This document shows, one piece after another, positions 26,680 to 39,922 of a stretch of 64,000 bases of DNA; the stretch's first letter is position 1, and the number at the start of each line of letters is the position of its first letter. Position numbers and translations under genes: made by a program. This DNA is from Rotaria macrura (lineage: Eukaryota > Rotifera > Eurotatoria > Philodinida > Philodinidae), in NCBI GenBank assembly GCA_900239685.1, contig OENT01000030.1, positions 62,806 through 126,805 on the forward strand. Reading direction: 5' to 3'. The notes under the pieces were generated by a model, which did no database searches, was not told where the DNA came from, and was given only the letters and a program-made list of their open reading frames with translations.

Positions 26680-29573
26680 ATGACAATGGAATCCAAAGAA
26701 AGAAATTCAAAAGATTGTTCTACAATATATCATTTTCAATTTGCAAGTATACTTATTCTATGTAGTGTTTATCTTCCGTTTACATTTCATTCGAATATAT
26801 GGTCACTTTATGTACAACCATTTACACCAAGTAATTGTACAGCCAAATCAGGTTCAGTTGCTGTTGAATTGACATCGACTGTTCCAACAAGATCTGTGTT
26901 TTCGAATGCAATAAAAACTCATAATCGATCAGAATGTTGTCCTTGTAATGATATTTTAAGCGGACGAATAGTTGATAAACGTTTATGGTCCTATTGCCAA
27001 TCGTGGATGACGAATAAAAACGAAGTAGCCATACGAAAACAAACTATCATCGATGAAGTAAGTCGATTTCAAAGTTAGCAGAATGATTTAGAACCAAAAA
27101 AAGAAAACACTACATGATTTATTTTATCCCTGAAGAATTTTCTAGTCAAATGTTTAATCTGTTATTATTTCTTTGTCACAGTGGAATTTAGTTTGTGATG
27201 CAGACAGTGAAAAAAATCTCATGATAGGCTCAATATCGTTTTTAATTGCCGAATTTCTTGGTGTTATAACAATCGGTATTTTAGCTGATCATTATGGAAG
27301 AAAAATTCTGCTTCTCGTGTGTCTTTATATTCCCGTGGTATATTGTTTTAAAAAGAGAAAAAGAAACTGTTTCATTCTTTTTCAAATATTATTTTGATTT
27401 TTAGCTCTTTGGGTCGTTGGCTGCTTTTACTACAACTTACACACTATTTCTTGTTCTTCGTTGGCCTGTAGGGTTTCTAAATAGGGTTAGTTCATATTGA
27501 ATATTCTGCATAGAATAATATTTTTCTTTTGAACCTTAGGGTCTTCTTCTAGTTGCTTTTATAATGGTTATTGAATCATGTGAATATAAACATCGAGCAC
27601 AAATCAGTTGTATTCTTCTTGCTTCAATGCCTATTTTTGGTATTATAATTGGTGTTACATATTTTTTTCTATTAGATTGGCGTCATATGCAGTTACTTGG
27701 TATTATTTACAATAGTGTTGTGTTTTTTCTTTGTTTTCATTACAGTTAACTCTATTAATCTAGGTACATTAATCACTACTGTAACAATCTGTTATCCATG
27801 GTATAGGAAGAAGAGAAATGATTGTTTTTTTCACTTTCCAATTCTGTCACTCACAAATGTTTTAGGATAATCCCAGAATCTCGTCGATGGTATGTGAACA
27901 GTAATCGTATATCACGTGTAAATAAACTTATACAAATGTGTACGAACAAGCAAACATCAACATCAGCTGTGAATAAAGTTGGTTCACCGGTACCAATAAC
28001 AATAGCTTATGACAAACCAATTTTAACGCCAAATACACTACGTGTTCAAACAGGCTCAATATTATGCTTTTTCACTGATCAACAACTTCGTACAATAACG
28101 ATTTGTTTATTTATGCTTTGGTATATTGTTCTTGCTGGTTGAAATACTTGTTTTATTTCATTTCTTTTATTAAAGGTTTCTTTCATCATTCTGTTATCGA
28201 GCTATACTTTTCCCATCAATACTTGCACATCCAACAATAAACTATGTTTTAATGAATGCTACAGAATTTGGATCATTTATTATTGCATTCATTGTTGCTT
28301 ATAAGTAATTGACAAATAATACAGAACAAAAAACATTTACGATTAAATAATTATAGGATTGGTCGTCGAGCTCCATTGGCCGTACTTATTTTAATAAGTG
28401 GCCTGTCTTCAGTTTGCTTAGCGATTACCTTACTTGGAACAGGTTTGATGGGGGAAAAAATGAAATGTAGCTGTTCAAAATACTTTTTTTTTTCCTAAGG
28501 ACATACATGGCTCGAAATCATACTAGCTTTTGTAGCTCGTATTTGTTTACGAGCTTGTTATTGTCTTTTTATCTTATTTACAGCTGAACTTTATCCAACA
28601 TCGGTTCGGTAAATGTCTTTTCGTTTCGTTTTTCGTTATTTCAAAATTACGATTCATTTTACAGAGCAACTGGCTTGGCAATTGGACTTTCCAGTGAAGT
28701 TCTGGCAAGAATATCAGTTGAACTTCTGCTTTACGTATGTTGATTTCTAAAATATTTATCTTTGCACTGGAACAAGTGTAGATATGTTGTATTTGCAATT
28801 GCATCTCAAGACTATAAACAGTTGTCTACTTTGCATAGCATAAATAGTTTTTAAACAATTCAATAAAATCTAGATGACTACAATCATGTAATTAGACTTT
28901 TATTCATTAAACACTTGTATTTTTTCATTATGAAATTGATAAACAGAAGAAGTGCTTGCGTAAGCTTCTAGACTATATCTAGAGAATCCAAGATTCCATG
29001 AGTAAATTTACACTGCTATTTTTTTGCTTCATCCTTTAGTTTACTATCGATCGATTATTACTTCTATTTATTTGCGGTGGTATACTATGTTTAAGTTGTT
29101 GTTTAATATTTCCATTACCTGAAACAATTCTCTATGATATACCTGATTCACTCACGGATCTTCAATCAATGAAAAATTTAATAGGCGATGAAAGTGATAA
29201 TAATATGCCAGCGCACAATTCTTATCATATTATTGATTCGAATACATTTACTCTTCCTCGTATATCGGAATCAAATACAATATTATCAGATTCAAATGAT
29301 TTATCTCCATTACAACCGAAAATGAATAGAAAATTTCAACAACTAGGAGATATCGATGAAAAAAATCTAACAATACGTTCTCAACCTGAACCAATTCCAA
29401 TACATTCAACTTTATCATCAATAAAAGGCTTATCGAATCCATTTTATTTTGCTGCATCTATGGATAGAATCGATATTGAACAACCAGCAAATAATCGAGT
29501 AGTGATTAGTATCCGAGGCGAACAAAATAATAATAACAGAAGCGAAGAAATGCGAGAAAATACGAAATTTTAA
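26680..29573 (+). CDS. SLC22-like organic ion transporter (MFS), 11 exons
   Basis: Plasma-membrane major facilitator of the organic cation/anion family. Exons: 26680-27057, 27182-27337, 27405-27485, 27540-27699, 27746-27800, 27866-28137, 28202-28304, 28357-28442, 28500-28608, 28665-28734, 29040-29573. All phases close, giving 667 residues. Signatures: TM1 then a large extracellular loop with Cys residues (CCPC) and N-glycosylation sequons (NCT, NRS); W-x-LVCD before TM2; the loop 2-3 motif GILADHYGRK; PVGFLNR in TM4; IIPESRRWYV after TM6 (family PESPRWL); ELYPTSVR before TM11; and FPLPETILYDIPDSL after TM12. A hydrophilic Ser/Asn-rich C-terminal tail of about 130 residues is longer than usual. 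The start could instead be the ATG at 26686. Substrate cannot be inferred. Confidence 0.85.
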
Positions 29574-32500
29574 ATAAACATGCATACGCATACACGTACA
29601 TATACGTATGTATATATATATATATATGTACGCATATTTATACATTCATAATTCATGAAAAATATCTTTCTTTTATCATTGGTTTTGTATTTATTATTAA
29701 AATATGAAGAGTTGATAAAAAAAATAACATCAAAACATCGATACATTTGAATGTTAGAAAGTTCTTAGTTTATCAGTAGGAAAAATCGAACTATTATTGA
29801 ATTACGTTTAGTTGAAAATCGAACGAGACCAATGTACAATTCTAGTCATTGTATAAGTTGATTTCTTTGCCATGGATTCAAGACATAGTGACACACCCAG
29901 AATTGAAGTATCATTCTCATTGACTTAAAGTTCTTGATTTCTGTCATCTTTAACATGATGGTATGATAATGAATAATAAAGATATTGCTCTATTTCTTCG
30001 AGATGCTAAATTCGAATGAATTGAAAATATTTCTAAGCGTACGTTACACTTTCTTGACGGTTTATTTATTTTGAAAGGATAGTTGCAAGTTTCTGACTCG
30101 TTTCGTGATTGTGTCTTTGCCTGTGTGACGCCATAATGCAGTACAATACAATGTACAATAGAGGATTATTGATTGAGCTGGTTAATCCTTGTAACAAAAT
30201 AGCTATAAGATTATAAAATGTTCATCAAAAAACCAATAAAAGAAGCTGTGAAACCGGCCTTCTGTGGTGATGTTGTCAGTAAAAGTTACATAGGTTTATT
30301 AGGAGCAAAACGTTTTTTGATTGATTTCGTTTTTGTCTAACTAGAAATGCTTTTTTTCCTAAATAGCGTCCCATTTCGATCTCTTTCTGAGTAGATGATT
30401 GAGAATGAATCGGTCCATTGTTAACAAATTTGTACAAATCCAAAAAAGGAATACATTTGTAAGTTTCAAATGCTCGTGAGTACTAACTTTTACTACACTG
30501 CTTGACGGGAGCTAGTGGAAAGCGTCGAAAGGAAAAAAAAACAAAAGACATGAATAGTTTTAAAGATTTCAATGACAAATTTGAGTTGTTGTTGTGATTG
30601 GTAACTCGTTGATCAGTGAATTAGATTTTCCAACGGATGAGAGAGAGAAAGTTCCTAACACAAACACAAACTATATTGATATTTAGCGGAAATAACCTTA
30701 ACTACCGGGTCAAAAAATTATTCAATAGATACTTGCACGCTCCATCCACACTCAAATATTTGGAGCTTGATACAATTGATCCAAACTGAACCTTTTCTTT
30801 TTGAACAAAAGAGTCAACTCAACGGGATGCTAGTGTTCATCTTCGCCAAAACAGTTGATGAGAAACAAGAGCTCTCAAAGGAGATCTGACACTCTGAACA
30901 ACAGACTTCGTGAGCAGTCCGAAACGAACTTTATCGGGTTTAACATTGACAGTTGGGAAGATAAATGATAACATCTGATTACATCGACAATATTTTCTTG
31001 TCTTTCTTTTCAAGATACTCAAACACAGTATTTATCATTAGTATGGCGCTTGTATTAATAAAATAAGAGCTGATTCTAGGAAAGCAAAGAACAGAACCTA
31101 GAATAAAAACAACATAGATCGGTTCCATGAGTCATTGGTCCATTCTTACTATATGATTTGTAAAACGACATTTTCCAATAGATAAAAGTTTCTTGTATAA
31201 ATCGATTCAAAATTTAACAAATTATCTTTAATTATTTATGCGTTCAATAAGAAAAGACAACATCGGAAAAACGCTTTTTTTAATTTTGTCATCCGAACAA
31301 ATTTCATTACAATTGCAATGGCTTATGAAATCGAAGAAACATATTTATCTGAAATATTCACCAAACTGTGCAGACCAAATTGAAGTAAAATAGTAACATC
31401 TTATTTTATTCCATGCAACATTTCATAGACGGTACATGATTGAATAATAGAATTTTCTATTAGCGGGGCTTTTCTATTATTATCAATGTGAGCACTAAAA
31501 TGTCCGAGCAAAGTATTCTTGACGCGCTCGCATATAAATCAACAATAACATATAAAACAGTCTTATATGTAGTAGATGTCTGATCATGATTATCCAAATA
31601 ATAATGCAATATATGTTGTACAACGTAAGATCAGTTTTTTTGGATTATACAGACAATGTCTGATAATAATGGTTTCCATTGAATCAAATCAGTCAATATC
31701 ATATGCGTATGTGAAAAAAAAATTCTGAATATACTTAACTTTGAGACATCGCATACCAGTACAATCGACCTATTGTCCATTGACATAGAATAGGTTCATT
31801 CTGACATAAAAATAAAATTGACGATAACGAATATGTCATGCAGAGAAATTATCCTTAAATTAGGTTAGGACAGAATATACGTGCATCGATACGATGCATT
31901 TGTTTTTTCTTTAGTTCAATTTCATTAGTTCGAATCTCATTATTATAAGAATATTATCGAGTTTTTTCAACTGATTTAACTTCTGTCATGATAGAGAAAG
32001 TATCAAATTGAAAATGAATCTTTAAATTTATTGAATTAGAAAACAAAAACAATATAATCAGACTTAGTAACTATCAGTGAGTTCTTGCATTAGCTATGAA
32101 CGAAATACACACAAGTTCAATGCTCATGTCCAATAACTAGATCGATTGATTGTTAGCGAAACGTCAAACAGTTCAACTTCTTTCCTTTCTTCTCTCCTCT
32201 TATGTGGATATCTTTCTATGGCGAAGGAAAGAGAGGGGGAACGATATATATATATATATATTCAGTCAAATGAGCAACAGTCATTTCTCGTATGATTATT
32301 CTCAAGTTAAGATATCTAAATAACATACGAACATATCTTTGGTGAGTAGTTCGATAAAACAGAAACTGATAAATAATTGAACAATACACAGCATATTAAC
32401 ATATTTGGTTCTTTTGTAAATCACCTCTGCTTTCGAGTTCATTCGTATTATTTAAAATATAAACTCGAACTCACGGGTGGACATACAGCCAAATAAACGA

Positions 32501-35500
32501 CGTAAAATCTTAGATTGCAGTATCAAATAAGAATTTCTTTTTTTTTCGTTGAAAACTTTTTCAATTTGTTTTCACTTCGTAGCAGTCGAATCTATTCTAT
32601 AGATAACTCTTGGATTTGATAAAAAAAACTAAATTTGGACTATTTCGAAATAGTCAGTAAACATTTTTGATATTGACACCTATCAAAGGAATCTTTATGG
32701 AAAAAACTTATTTTGCGTTCGGTAATATTTCCATCCATGATCAACAAAATAAGCACTAAAAGCACCTGTTGTTTAATGTTGAAGTAGACTATTGCATCTA
32801 AAAAAAATATATTCTTCGGATTATGTTTATTATTTTTGATTTTTGTCTTGATCACAACAGAAACTTAAATTTTCCATTTCGTGCCTAGAAATGCATGTCA
32901 AAATAAAATTTGGTAGAAACATTTTCTATTAGTATTGTAAGAAATGAGGAACGAGCCGATTGTGCGAATACATGAGCAAAGAAAAAGTATTGATGCTGAT
33001 CTCATCGGGAATATTTTGTCCATGCCTTATAACTATTTCTTATTTCTATAAATCAAGACATTATATCCTATACTTACTAGTGTCTCTCTCCATTCGACTT
33101 GATAGGAGATTTGACCGTTAACATTCTAAAAGTTGAAATTCGATTAAACAAAATAAAATGAATGAGAAACAACGTCGAATATATTGTGTTACTAATAAAA
33201 AAATTTTCCGATATTATTTAGTATCTCAAATGACAACACATGAAAAACAAGAAAAGTTTCACTTATTTCAAAATCAATTAGAAAAATAGCTAGTTCGTAT
33301 GAATAAACAGTCAAAAAAACTGAAAAAATGCAGCTCTATCTTTCTAGCGATTTAATTTCTCTTTGCAAACAAACGATCTCTATTCGGATTTCATAAACAG
33401 GATGGATTTGAGTACAACTGCACAAAATTAGAAGACATCATAAAGTGACAAGAAATTTTCAATCCTGTTCTACGTATTAGAAACGTCGTATTTGCGAAAA
33501 GTTGATGAGCTTTTCACGTATTCTTCCTTTAAGAGAAAAATTTAATTACAACGCACAATTTCCAAATTCCACAAATAAATGATGAATTACCAGAGAATGC
33601 TGTCAAATAGATAAATAAAATATCTATTGAAGTTGACACACATACTATAACAATACATTTATTGGTATCGAAGGTCTATTCCTTTGCTATTAGCTGTACT
33701 CTTTAATTGCTGCATTGAATTCATTTCGCAGGGCTACACTCGTTTCAATGGATTCCACAAGCATAGAAGATTACTTTGATGTATTTGTTAACGATATATG
33801 CGTCTCAATCGTATTGAGTAAGATAGAAATCGACCATTTCCAAAAATTAGTATTTATCATGGCCACAGCTCAGTGATTGTCATCTCAAGAATTATGGAAA
33901 ATCAAAAAATGTCATCATTCGATATCGATATTGAATCGTTTCATAATGTGAAAATCCGAAACTCTCTTATCAACAAATGTTTTGCAACGTTGTACATTGT
34001 ACACAAGGTTTTCAGCCCTTGTAAGACGAGTTTACTAATATTGTTCTGCATCCTTGATCCTTGAAAAATAAGCTAGATTTTTTAATTATGATTACAAATC
34101 ATAACTGCTGAAGTCGATTGAATTGAATACTGAGAATGTATAGTTGACAGATCAGATTAACGAGCACACCATGTTAGTTGAAGAACTCATCTACATGTAA
34201 AAGGAACATGTTAAACAAGAATTTATTCAATAAAAAACGAACTCATCGTAACTAAAAAGAATCTTATTGAAAACAAACAGATTTCTCAGCAATCAGTTTA
34301 GTTTAACAAATATTTTTTGTATGCTATATCACGATAATTTGAAATATCTATCATTCAATTTAAATCTTGCTACAAAAATGGAATTCACAATATCAAATGA
34401 TTTCACTATAGTTATTGCCAGAGTTAGATGAATTATCGAGTTTATATGTTAATAAATGCGGAAACTTCGGACTTATGTCCGAGAGTTATGTGTACTTCAA
34501 AAAGTGAATGAGACAAATCAGTCATCCTAGAATGTGTGCACGGATGAAGTATCTTGGTAAACCTTTTTGGGAAACTCCAAAACTACTGATCATCTCAGAC
34601 ATATCTAGGCAATTTAGTTTCGGGATGCAGTTTTTGTGCATTTGAGACCTTTTTGCAGCCAATGTTTTGTTAGAAAGCTCGATTTGGTTCAAAACTAATA
34701 TCAGATTCTGAATCAGCGTTAAAAACTGAGTCGATTTATATACGTTGTGGATAATTCAGAGAAAAAAGTTTTTTTTGAAAAAATCCCTGTACCCCACCTC
34801 AGGGATTGCTTGGTGAAAAATGACAATTTTTTCAATAACTCAGCCATTTCTCGACGGATCCTTCTCATCTTCGAACTTGACCTAGATATTGATATGACAA
34901 TTCTGTGCACAAAATTTCAACTCAATCGAATGTAATTGTGAAAAGTTATCGAATAAACGGACGGACGGCCGGATGGACACACTGACCGATTTTAGTAGTG
35001 TACTCACTTTTTGAGTACACAACTAGCATGACGATATCATAAATAAGTAGTATAGTCACAATCAAGATAACTCGATGGCAAGGTCCAAAATAATATCTAT
35101 TGTTTATATTCGCAAATTTATGTAACTCCCTAATTTACCATTGATTAACAATCAGGTTTTTCATAGTTCAATATGAAATATTAAATAATTATTCAGATTG
35201 TTTTGTACTCTGATAGCGAGGTATATACTTTCGTAAAAGTGGTCATTCAGCTAAAATTGAACTTTGTCATTTATTTTGTTTCAATACAATGTTAGGCATC
35301 ATTTATCTCAGATTACATAAATCATTCGGCTAATATTGAATGTTCTTTACGCAAATGCAGAGTCCTATTTAATAACAAGTTGTTTATAAGTAAAATTACT
35401 TTCATCAAAATACTCATAAACTGTGTTTTTCATTCCATCATCTTTTGAATAAACAGTTAAGATAACATAGCAGTACAATTTTCTTTATAACATAGAAGTC

Positions 35501-37762
35501 ATCATAGGTCGATCACATATGCATATACTACCAAATTACAAATATAATTTCAGTAATTAACCACAACCTTCATAGAAGAAATAAAAGTGTCATAGTTTTT
35601 CAACAATGTCAAATACAAGACGAAATAGATCATTAGCAACCCATACATCGTTATCGACGAAAAAAAACTATTACAATAAGAAACCGAATGCTTTAGTTAT
35701 TGTCAATAGAAAATGATTCACTAAACTGTTGATTTTTTATTCTCATCGTGAAAATGAATTGACAGCATGAAATCTACCTCGGATTTATTTCTGAAATTGA
35801 CATTATTAGAGTTAAATAATGTATAATACTTGCAGGAACTGAGTTGGTTTCCAAGATATGCTGAACAGATTCTTCAAGTAATGATAAATGAACAAAAAGT
35901 AAGCAAGCGACAGAAGATTGAAACAATGCAAAATTTTCTACTATTCTCTATCAACATGTGACTGAAACTTTTATGGACTGTTAACGATAGATTTGTATGA
36001 GAGTATCAATTCTATATTACTTCCGAACAAAAAATGAATATTTCAGTGACTACTGGTGTAGCCGACCTAAAGTTTTGCAAGAAAAATTTTTCTCGTGTCA
36101 TAAAATTCTCATCGTCAAATTTCAGGATTATTCCGTATGATATAGTCTCCTTATTAATGAATAATTATCCTTTTCTTGAAGTTTCAATTACAATTAAACT
36201 TCATATTTTCCGTTTCTCTACCATAATCACTATATTTAAATAAGTAAAAGCTTGCCGAGATTGTAAGAAGACAAGACTATACATTGAAAACGAGTTTTTC
36301 CTATGCTTAATTTAGTTCAGAACTGTACAAATGTGGAAAATGACAATAAACACCGGAATATTTCCTATAAAGTCATCGAAAAATGAAGATGAAAAGAATA
36401 ATTGATATGTCAGTAGCTTTCAGAAATATTTTTCTCGTATTGCAGTAGTTGCATTGGAAGTTACTTATTTCTTAACTTGTATGCTAAACCAAGATGACTG
36501 CATAGTACCGAAGTTAATTACAATCTGGGTAGCAGGAATCTAAAATTTTGAATTCGAAGAGTTTCTATAGGATTACACTCCGATTTTTTTCAACCTCATT
36601 GCGTGCATGAGCCGTAGTTTTAATTTGAGACTTTACAAATGATATTCTATAGTATTTAGTCGTCCTTTCCTGTTTTTATTACTGAACATTGTGATACTGT
36701 TCCAAATAGTGAAACTGAAATGTTAATTATCTGGTTAGATAATGAAAAATAAAAAGATGTTCTTCAGATTATACACGTCTTATACAAACATAGTGCTACA
36801 CATACCTTTATGAGGTATTGAAGAAATGCATATGTGTGATCGGTCGAGATGTTAAGAAAAATTTTGAGCCATTATTTTTTGTCCTATGAATAAGGAAAAA
36901 TGGAATTTTTCAGGATTCTCGACCGTTCGATAGAATTCGAAGTCGATCATATCGAAATAATCGATTAAAATTTAGGAAATAGATTGCATTATAATGTAGT
37001 TGCATCCATTACTTCCAGAATCGGCTAGATAGGTAGGGGTATGATTGAAGAATTCAAAAACAAGTTCTCGTTTTTACTTTTTCTACTTGAAACTCTTAAT
37101 AAGAATGTATTAAAGTGAAGGACACTATTTAAATTTATTTTGAATAGTGGCAACTAGTCTACTAACAAAATTTAAGTCATATGTATTGGTATATTCTCCA
37201 GTAGACGTAGAAGTCTAGACTAAGTAAATATATTCATTTTTCACTCCTTAATCCAACATTACAAGTTTCTTTTAGCCTCCAGTTTGTTTCACTTATTTTC
37301 CCCTATTTTACTGTTTCCCTTAAATAGCCGGCATACTTGTCATTCAAACAAGAATTGAGTTTAGGGCGATTTACGGAACACAAATACCAGTTGAAAAGTT
37401 TGTCAAACTCTTACAGCCAATAAGAAACGACGCCTGAATCGATTGATTACTTTGCATAAGGTGATTGTTGCCATGCATTCTGTGTCAAGCATCAACAACA
37501 GTGTGTCTAATGATGAGTGCAACAAGCAAAATCATAGTGAGTGCTTCACTCACTTTTTCAAATTCACACGCTATTTTGCAATTTACTCGAAATAGTAGAA
37601 TGCATGTGCTGCACTGTATTATAACATTTTTCACTTTGTTTTATATTTTAATTTATATTAATTGTTTCATCTTTGCAGTCAACTTTCTTGCTTATTTTGT
37701 TCTTTGATTCATGCAAATAGTCTTTTCTTATTTATATTTCAGATAATGACTATGTATACATG
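29574..37762. other. 8-kb gene desert
   Basis: I see no exon with both splice sites and domain similarity here. AT dinucleotide runs occur at about 29610-29628 and 32246-32260. Short open frames (for example 30837-31022 minus, 33159-33290 plus, 34719-34935 both strands) lack recognisable content. One repeat-like segment at 34680-35020 is listed separately. Confidence 0.5.
34680..35020. repeat. Repeat-like segment with two small hairpins
   Basis: It contains AATCCCTG...CAGGGATT (34782-34807, 8-bp stems), a GC-richer GGACGGACGGCCGGATGGAC tract (about 34959-34978), and GTGTACTCA-CTTTT-TGAGTACAC (34998-35020, 9-bp stems). Base composition and structure differ from the AT-rich surroundings. This looks like part of a dispersed element, but I have no second copy in the window to prove it. 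Confidence 0.3.
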
Positions 37763-38778
37763 TAGAGTCTGAAGACGTAATTCTGCCGGAAAAAAAACAT
37801 GTTCAGAAAAATGTCAAAAACTCACGTTCTGAATGACATACAGATCTGAATTTTATTTTCCGGAATAGAGCAAACATTTCTCTATGAACTGATGTCGTTG
37901 AAAAATATCCAAGTGACTTCGTACAATGAGCGTGACAATAACAGGGGGGTAAATTTTTATCCAATTCTGTTGTGTTCTTTATTTTGCCGGTCAATGTAAA
38001 TTTCGTTCATAATTATGGCGAGACCTTAAAATACAAAAAAATTCACCAAAAAATTTTCGATTGAAATTAGGATACATATGTTTATCCTTATCTGATAGAC
38101 AGAAATATTTGATGAAAATTCGAATTTGGGTAGGTTAGGGGGAGATAAATTGCAAAAAGGACTTGGTGAGAAGTAAATAACACATTTTTTCAAAATTGTC
38201 TTTTGTCTCGAAGATATGTATCCCAATTTCAATCGAAAATTATTTGGTGAATTTTTTTGTATTTTAAGGTCTCGGCATAATTTAGAACGAAATTTACATT
38301 GACCGGCAGAATTAGGAACACAAAACAGAGCGTAGTGTCACTTTTTTATTTTGTTGATGTAAAAATACGAGGAAAATAAACTTGAATTATCTTGAAAAAT
38401 ATACGAATCGATGCAACATGGTTAGAGGAATCTAGTGATGTGTGTTTTATCTCAGATAAATGGTCTTTTTCATAAAGAAAATTAACTTTTTTTAAAACCT
38501 ATTGTAGTTTTACATGTAAACGGCCTAATTAGGAACAAAAAATACATTGACCGGCAAAATAAAGAACACAACAGAATTGGATAAAAATTTACCCCCCTGT
38601 TATTGTCACGCTCATTGTACGAAGTCACTTGGATATTTTTCAACGACATCAGTTCATAGAGAAATGTTTGCTCTATTCCGGAAAATAAAATTCAGATCTG
38701 TATGTCATTCAGAACGTGAGTTTTTGACATTTTTCTGAACATGTTTTTTTTCCGGCAGAATTACGTCTTCAGATTCTA
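37763..38778. mobile_element. Nested inverted-repeat element with Tc1/mariner-like ends
   Basis: Outer arms 37763-37998 and 38543-38778 are near-identical inverted copies of about 236 bp. Inside them, 37986-38090 and 38213-38307 form a second inverted repeat. The sequence TACATTGACCGGC occurs at 38295 and 38543 on plus and at 37986-37998 on minus. It is followed by AAAAT or AGAATTAGGAACAC, which resembles Tc1/mariner terminal repeats. No transposase is encoded; the 63-codon open frames in each arm are the same sequence read on opposite strands and are not likely genes. I infer an insertion or rearrangement of one non-autonomous element within another. Confidence 0.7.
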
Positions 38779-39922
38779 TATAAAACTCTAGACTAGAGGC
38801 TTCGCAGCGACAGTACTTTCCTGACTTTTTTAAGGTGTCACATTTTTCCTGCTTATGGTTGGAAATCCTGGTTTTGTCCTGATTTTTCAAGATTTATTTT
38901 CCTAGGACCGCATATTCGTCATTTTGACGTTTTATTCGGCTATGCTTAACGTTTTCTACACAATCCATAGACATATTTATTGAGTGTTTTCTATAAAAAG
39001 AAAGATTACTCAAATCTTTATTTATTTTTCCACTTTTTTTCTTGCAATCAGTATAAGTTTTAATTATTTCGAATTAATTGATATTTTGAAAGCAGTTATT
39101 TCATCATTCGTGATTGTGAACTGCAATTCACTTATATTTGCATCAGTCTGTTCCGGACGATGTATAGTTTGATTAAATCTTGTAACTCTTATGTCAACAT
39201 TTCAGTCAATTTACTTAAGTTTTCTTGTAAACGCTTATGTTTCATTATTTTTAATTTGGTTGTTTTATTTGTGCGAAGAGCAGAGATAACAAGAAAAAGA
39301 AAGGTAGGAGTGAAGGAAGAAGATATGATGCAGGGAAATGGTTCTAGCGTTGAAAAGATAGATATAGAATTTTTCAATGTGAGAGAATGCGATTTTTTCT
39401 TATTTCTTTTTACGGCTATTTTCCTAATAAAACTTCCATTTCGGCTAGAAACACATGACAACTCCAATCGAAATGGGTACCCCGTCCTCAATGCCATATG
39501 CCTAAGAAAAAGAAAATGCATTCTCAATGCATACTTAGAGATAGCAACCAAAAAGGAAAGAACAGAAGTCGACATATGTATTCGAAGAAACATAATCTAG
39601 TAATTTCAATGAGCTATCATTGATGAACATAATTTTGTGCAGCTTTCAGCCTGAATAGTAGTACTAGGATAAGAGTTAAAATATCCTGATTTTTTTCCAA
39701 AACGTGTCCTGCGTATTTTCTTGATTTTCAGACATCGGTCGCTGCGACCCCTGAGAATATGAAATATAAACTAATAATTCTTTTTTCTACATATATTTAT
39801 ATATTTGCACTGTGCTGCACTGTAGTTCTTGAAACGGAGTGCAACATCTGATTTTATGTGCTGAAACAGAGTGCAGGATCTCACTATACTTCGAATTCTT
39901 ATTAGAAACACTGATCAACAAT
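38779..39922. other. Upstream region of the PARP-like gene
   Basis: Opposing open frames at 39160-39600 (plus) and 39189-39593 (minus) are mutual shadows without recognisable domains. The PARP frame is open back to a GTG at 39839 but has no ATG before 39923. GTGCTGCACTGTAG and GTGCTGAAACAGAGTGCA lie just upstream; no function is assigned. Confidence 0.4.

Noticed and set aside
30837-31022. 61-codon minus-strand frame
   Set aside because: Somewhat protein-like, but no splice sites, homology or neighbouring exons support it.
33159-33290. Short plus-strand ORF of 43 codons starting MNEKQRR
   Set aside because: Too short, with no recognisable motif and no supporting exon.
37803-38738. Two identical 63-codon open frames, one on each strand
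   Set aside because: They are the same inverted-repeat arm read in opposite directions, have no known domain, and the arm has the structure of a non-autonomous element.
39160-39600. Opposing 134- and 146-codon open frames
   Set aside because: They lie on opposite strands of the same DNA, neither has domain similarity, and composition is low in coding character.
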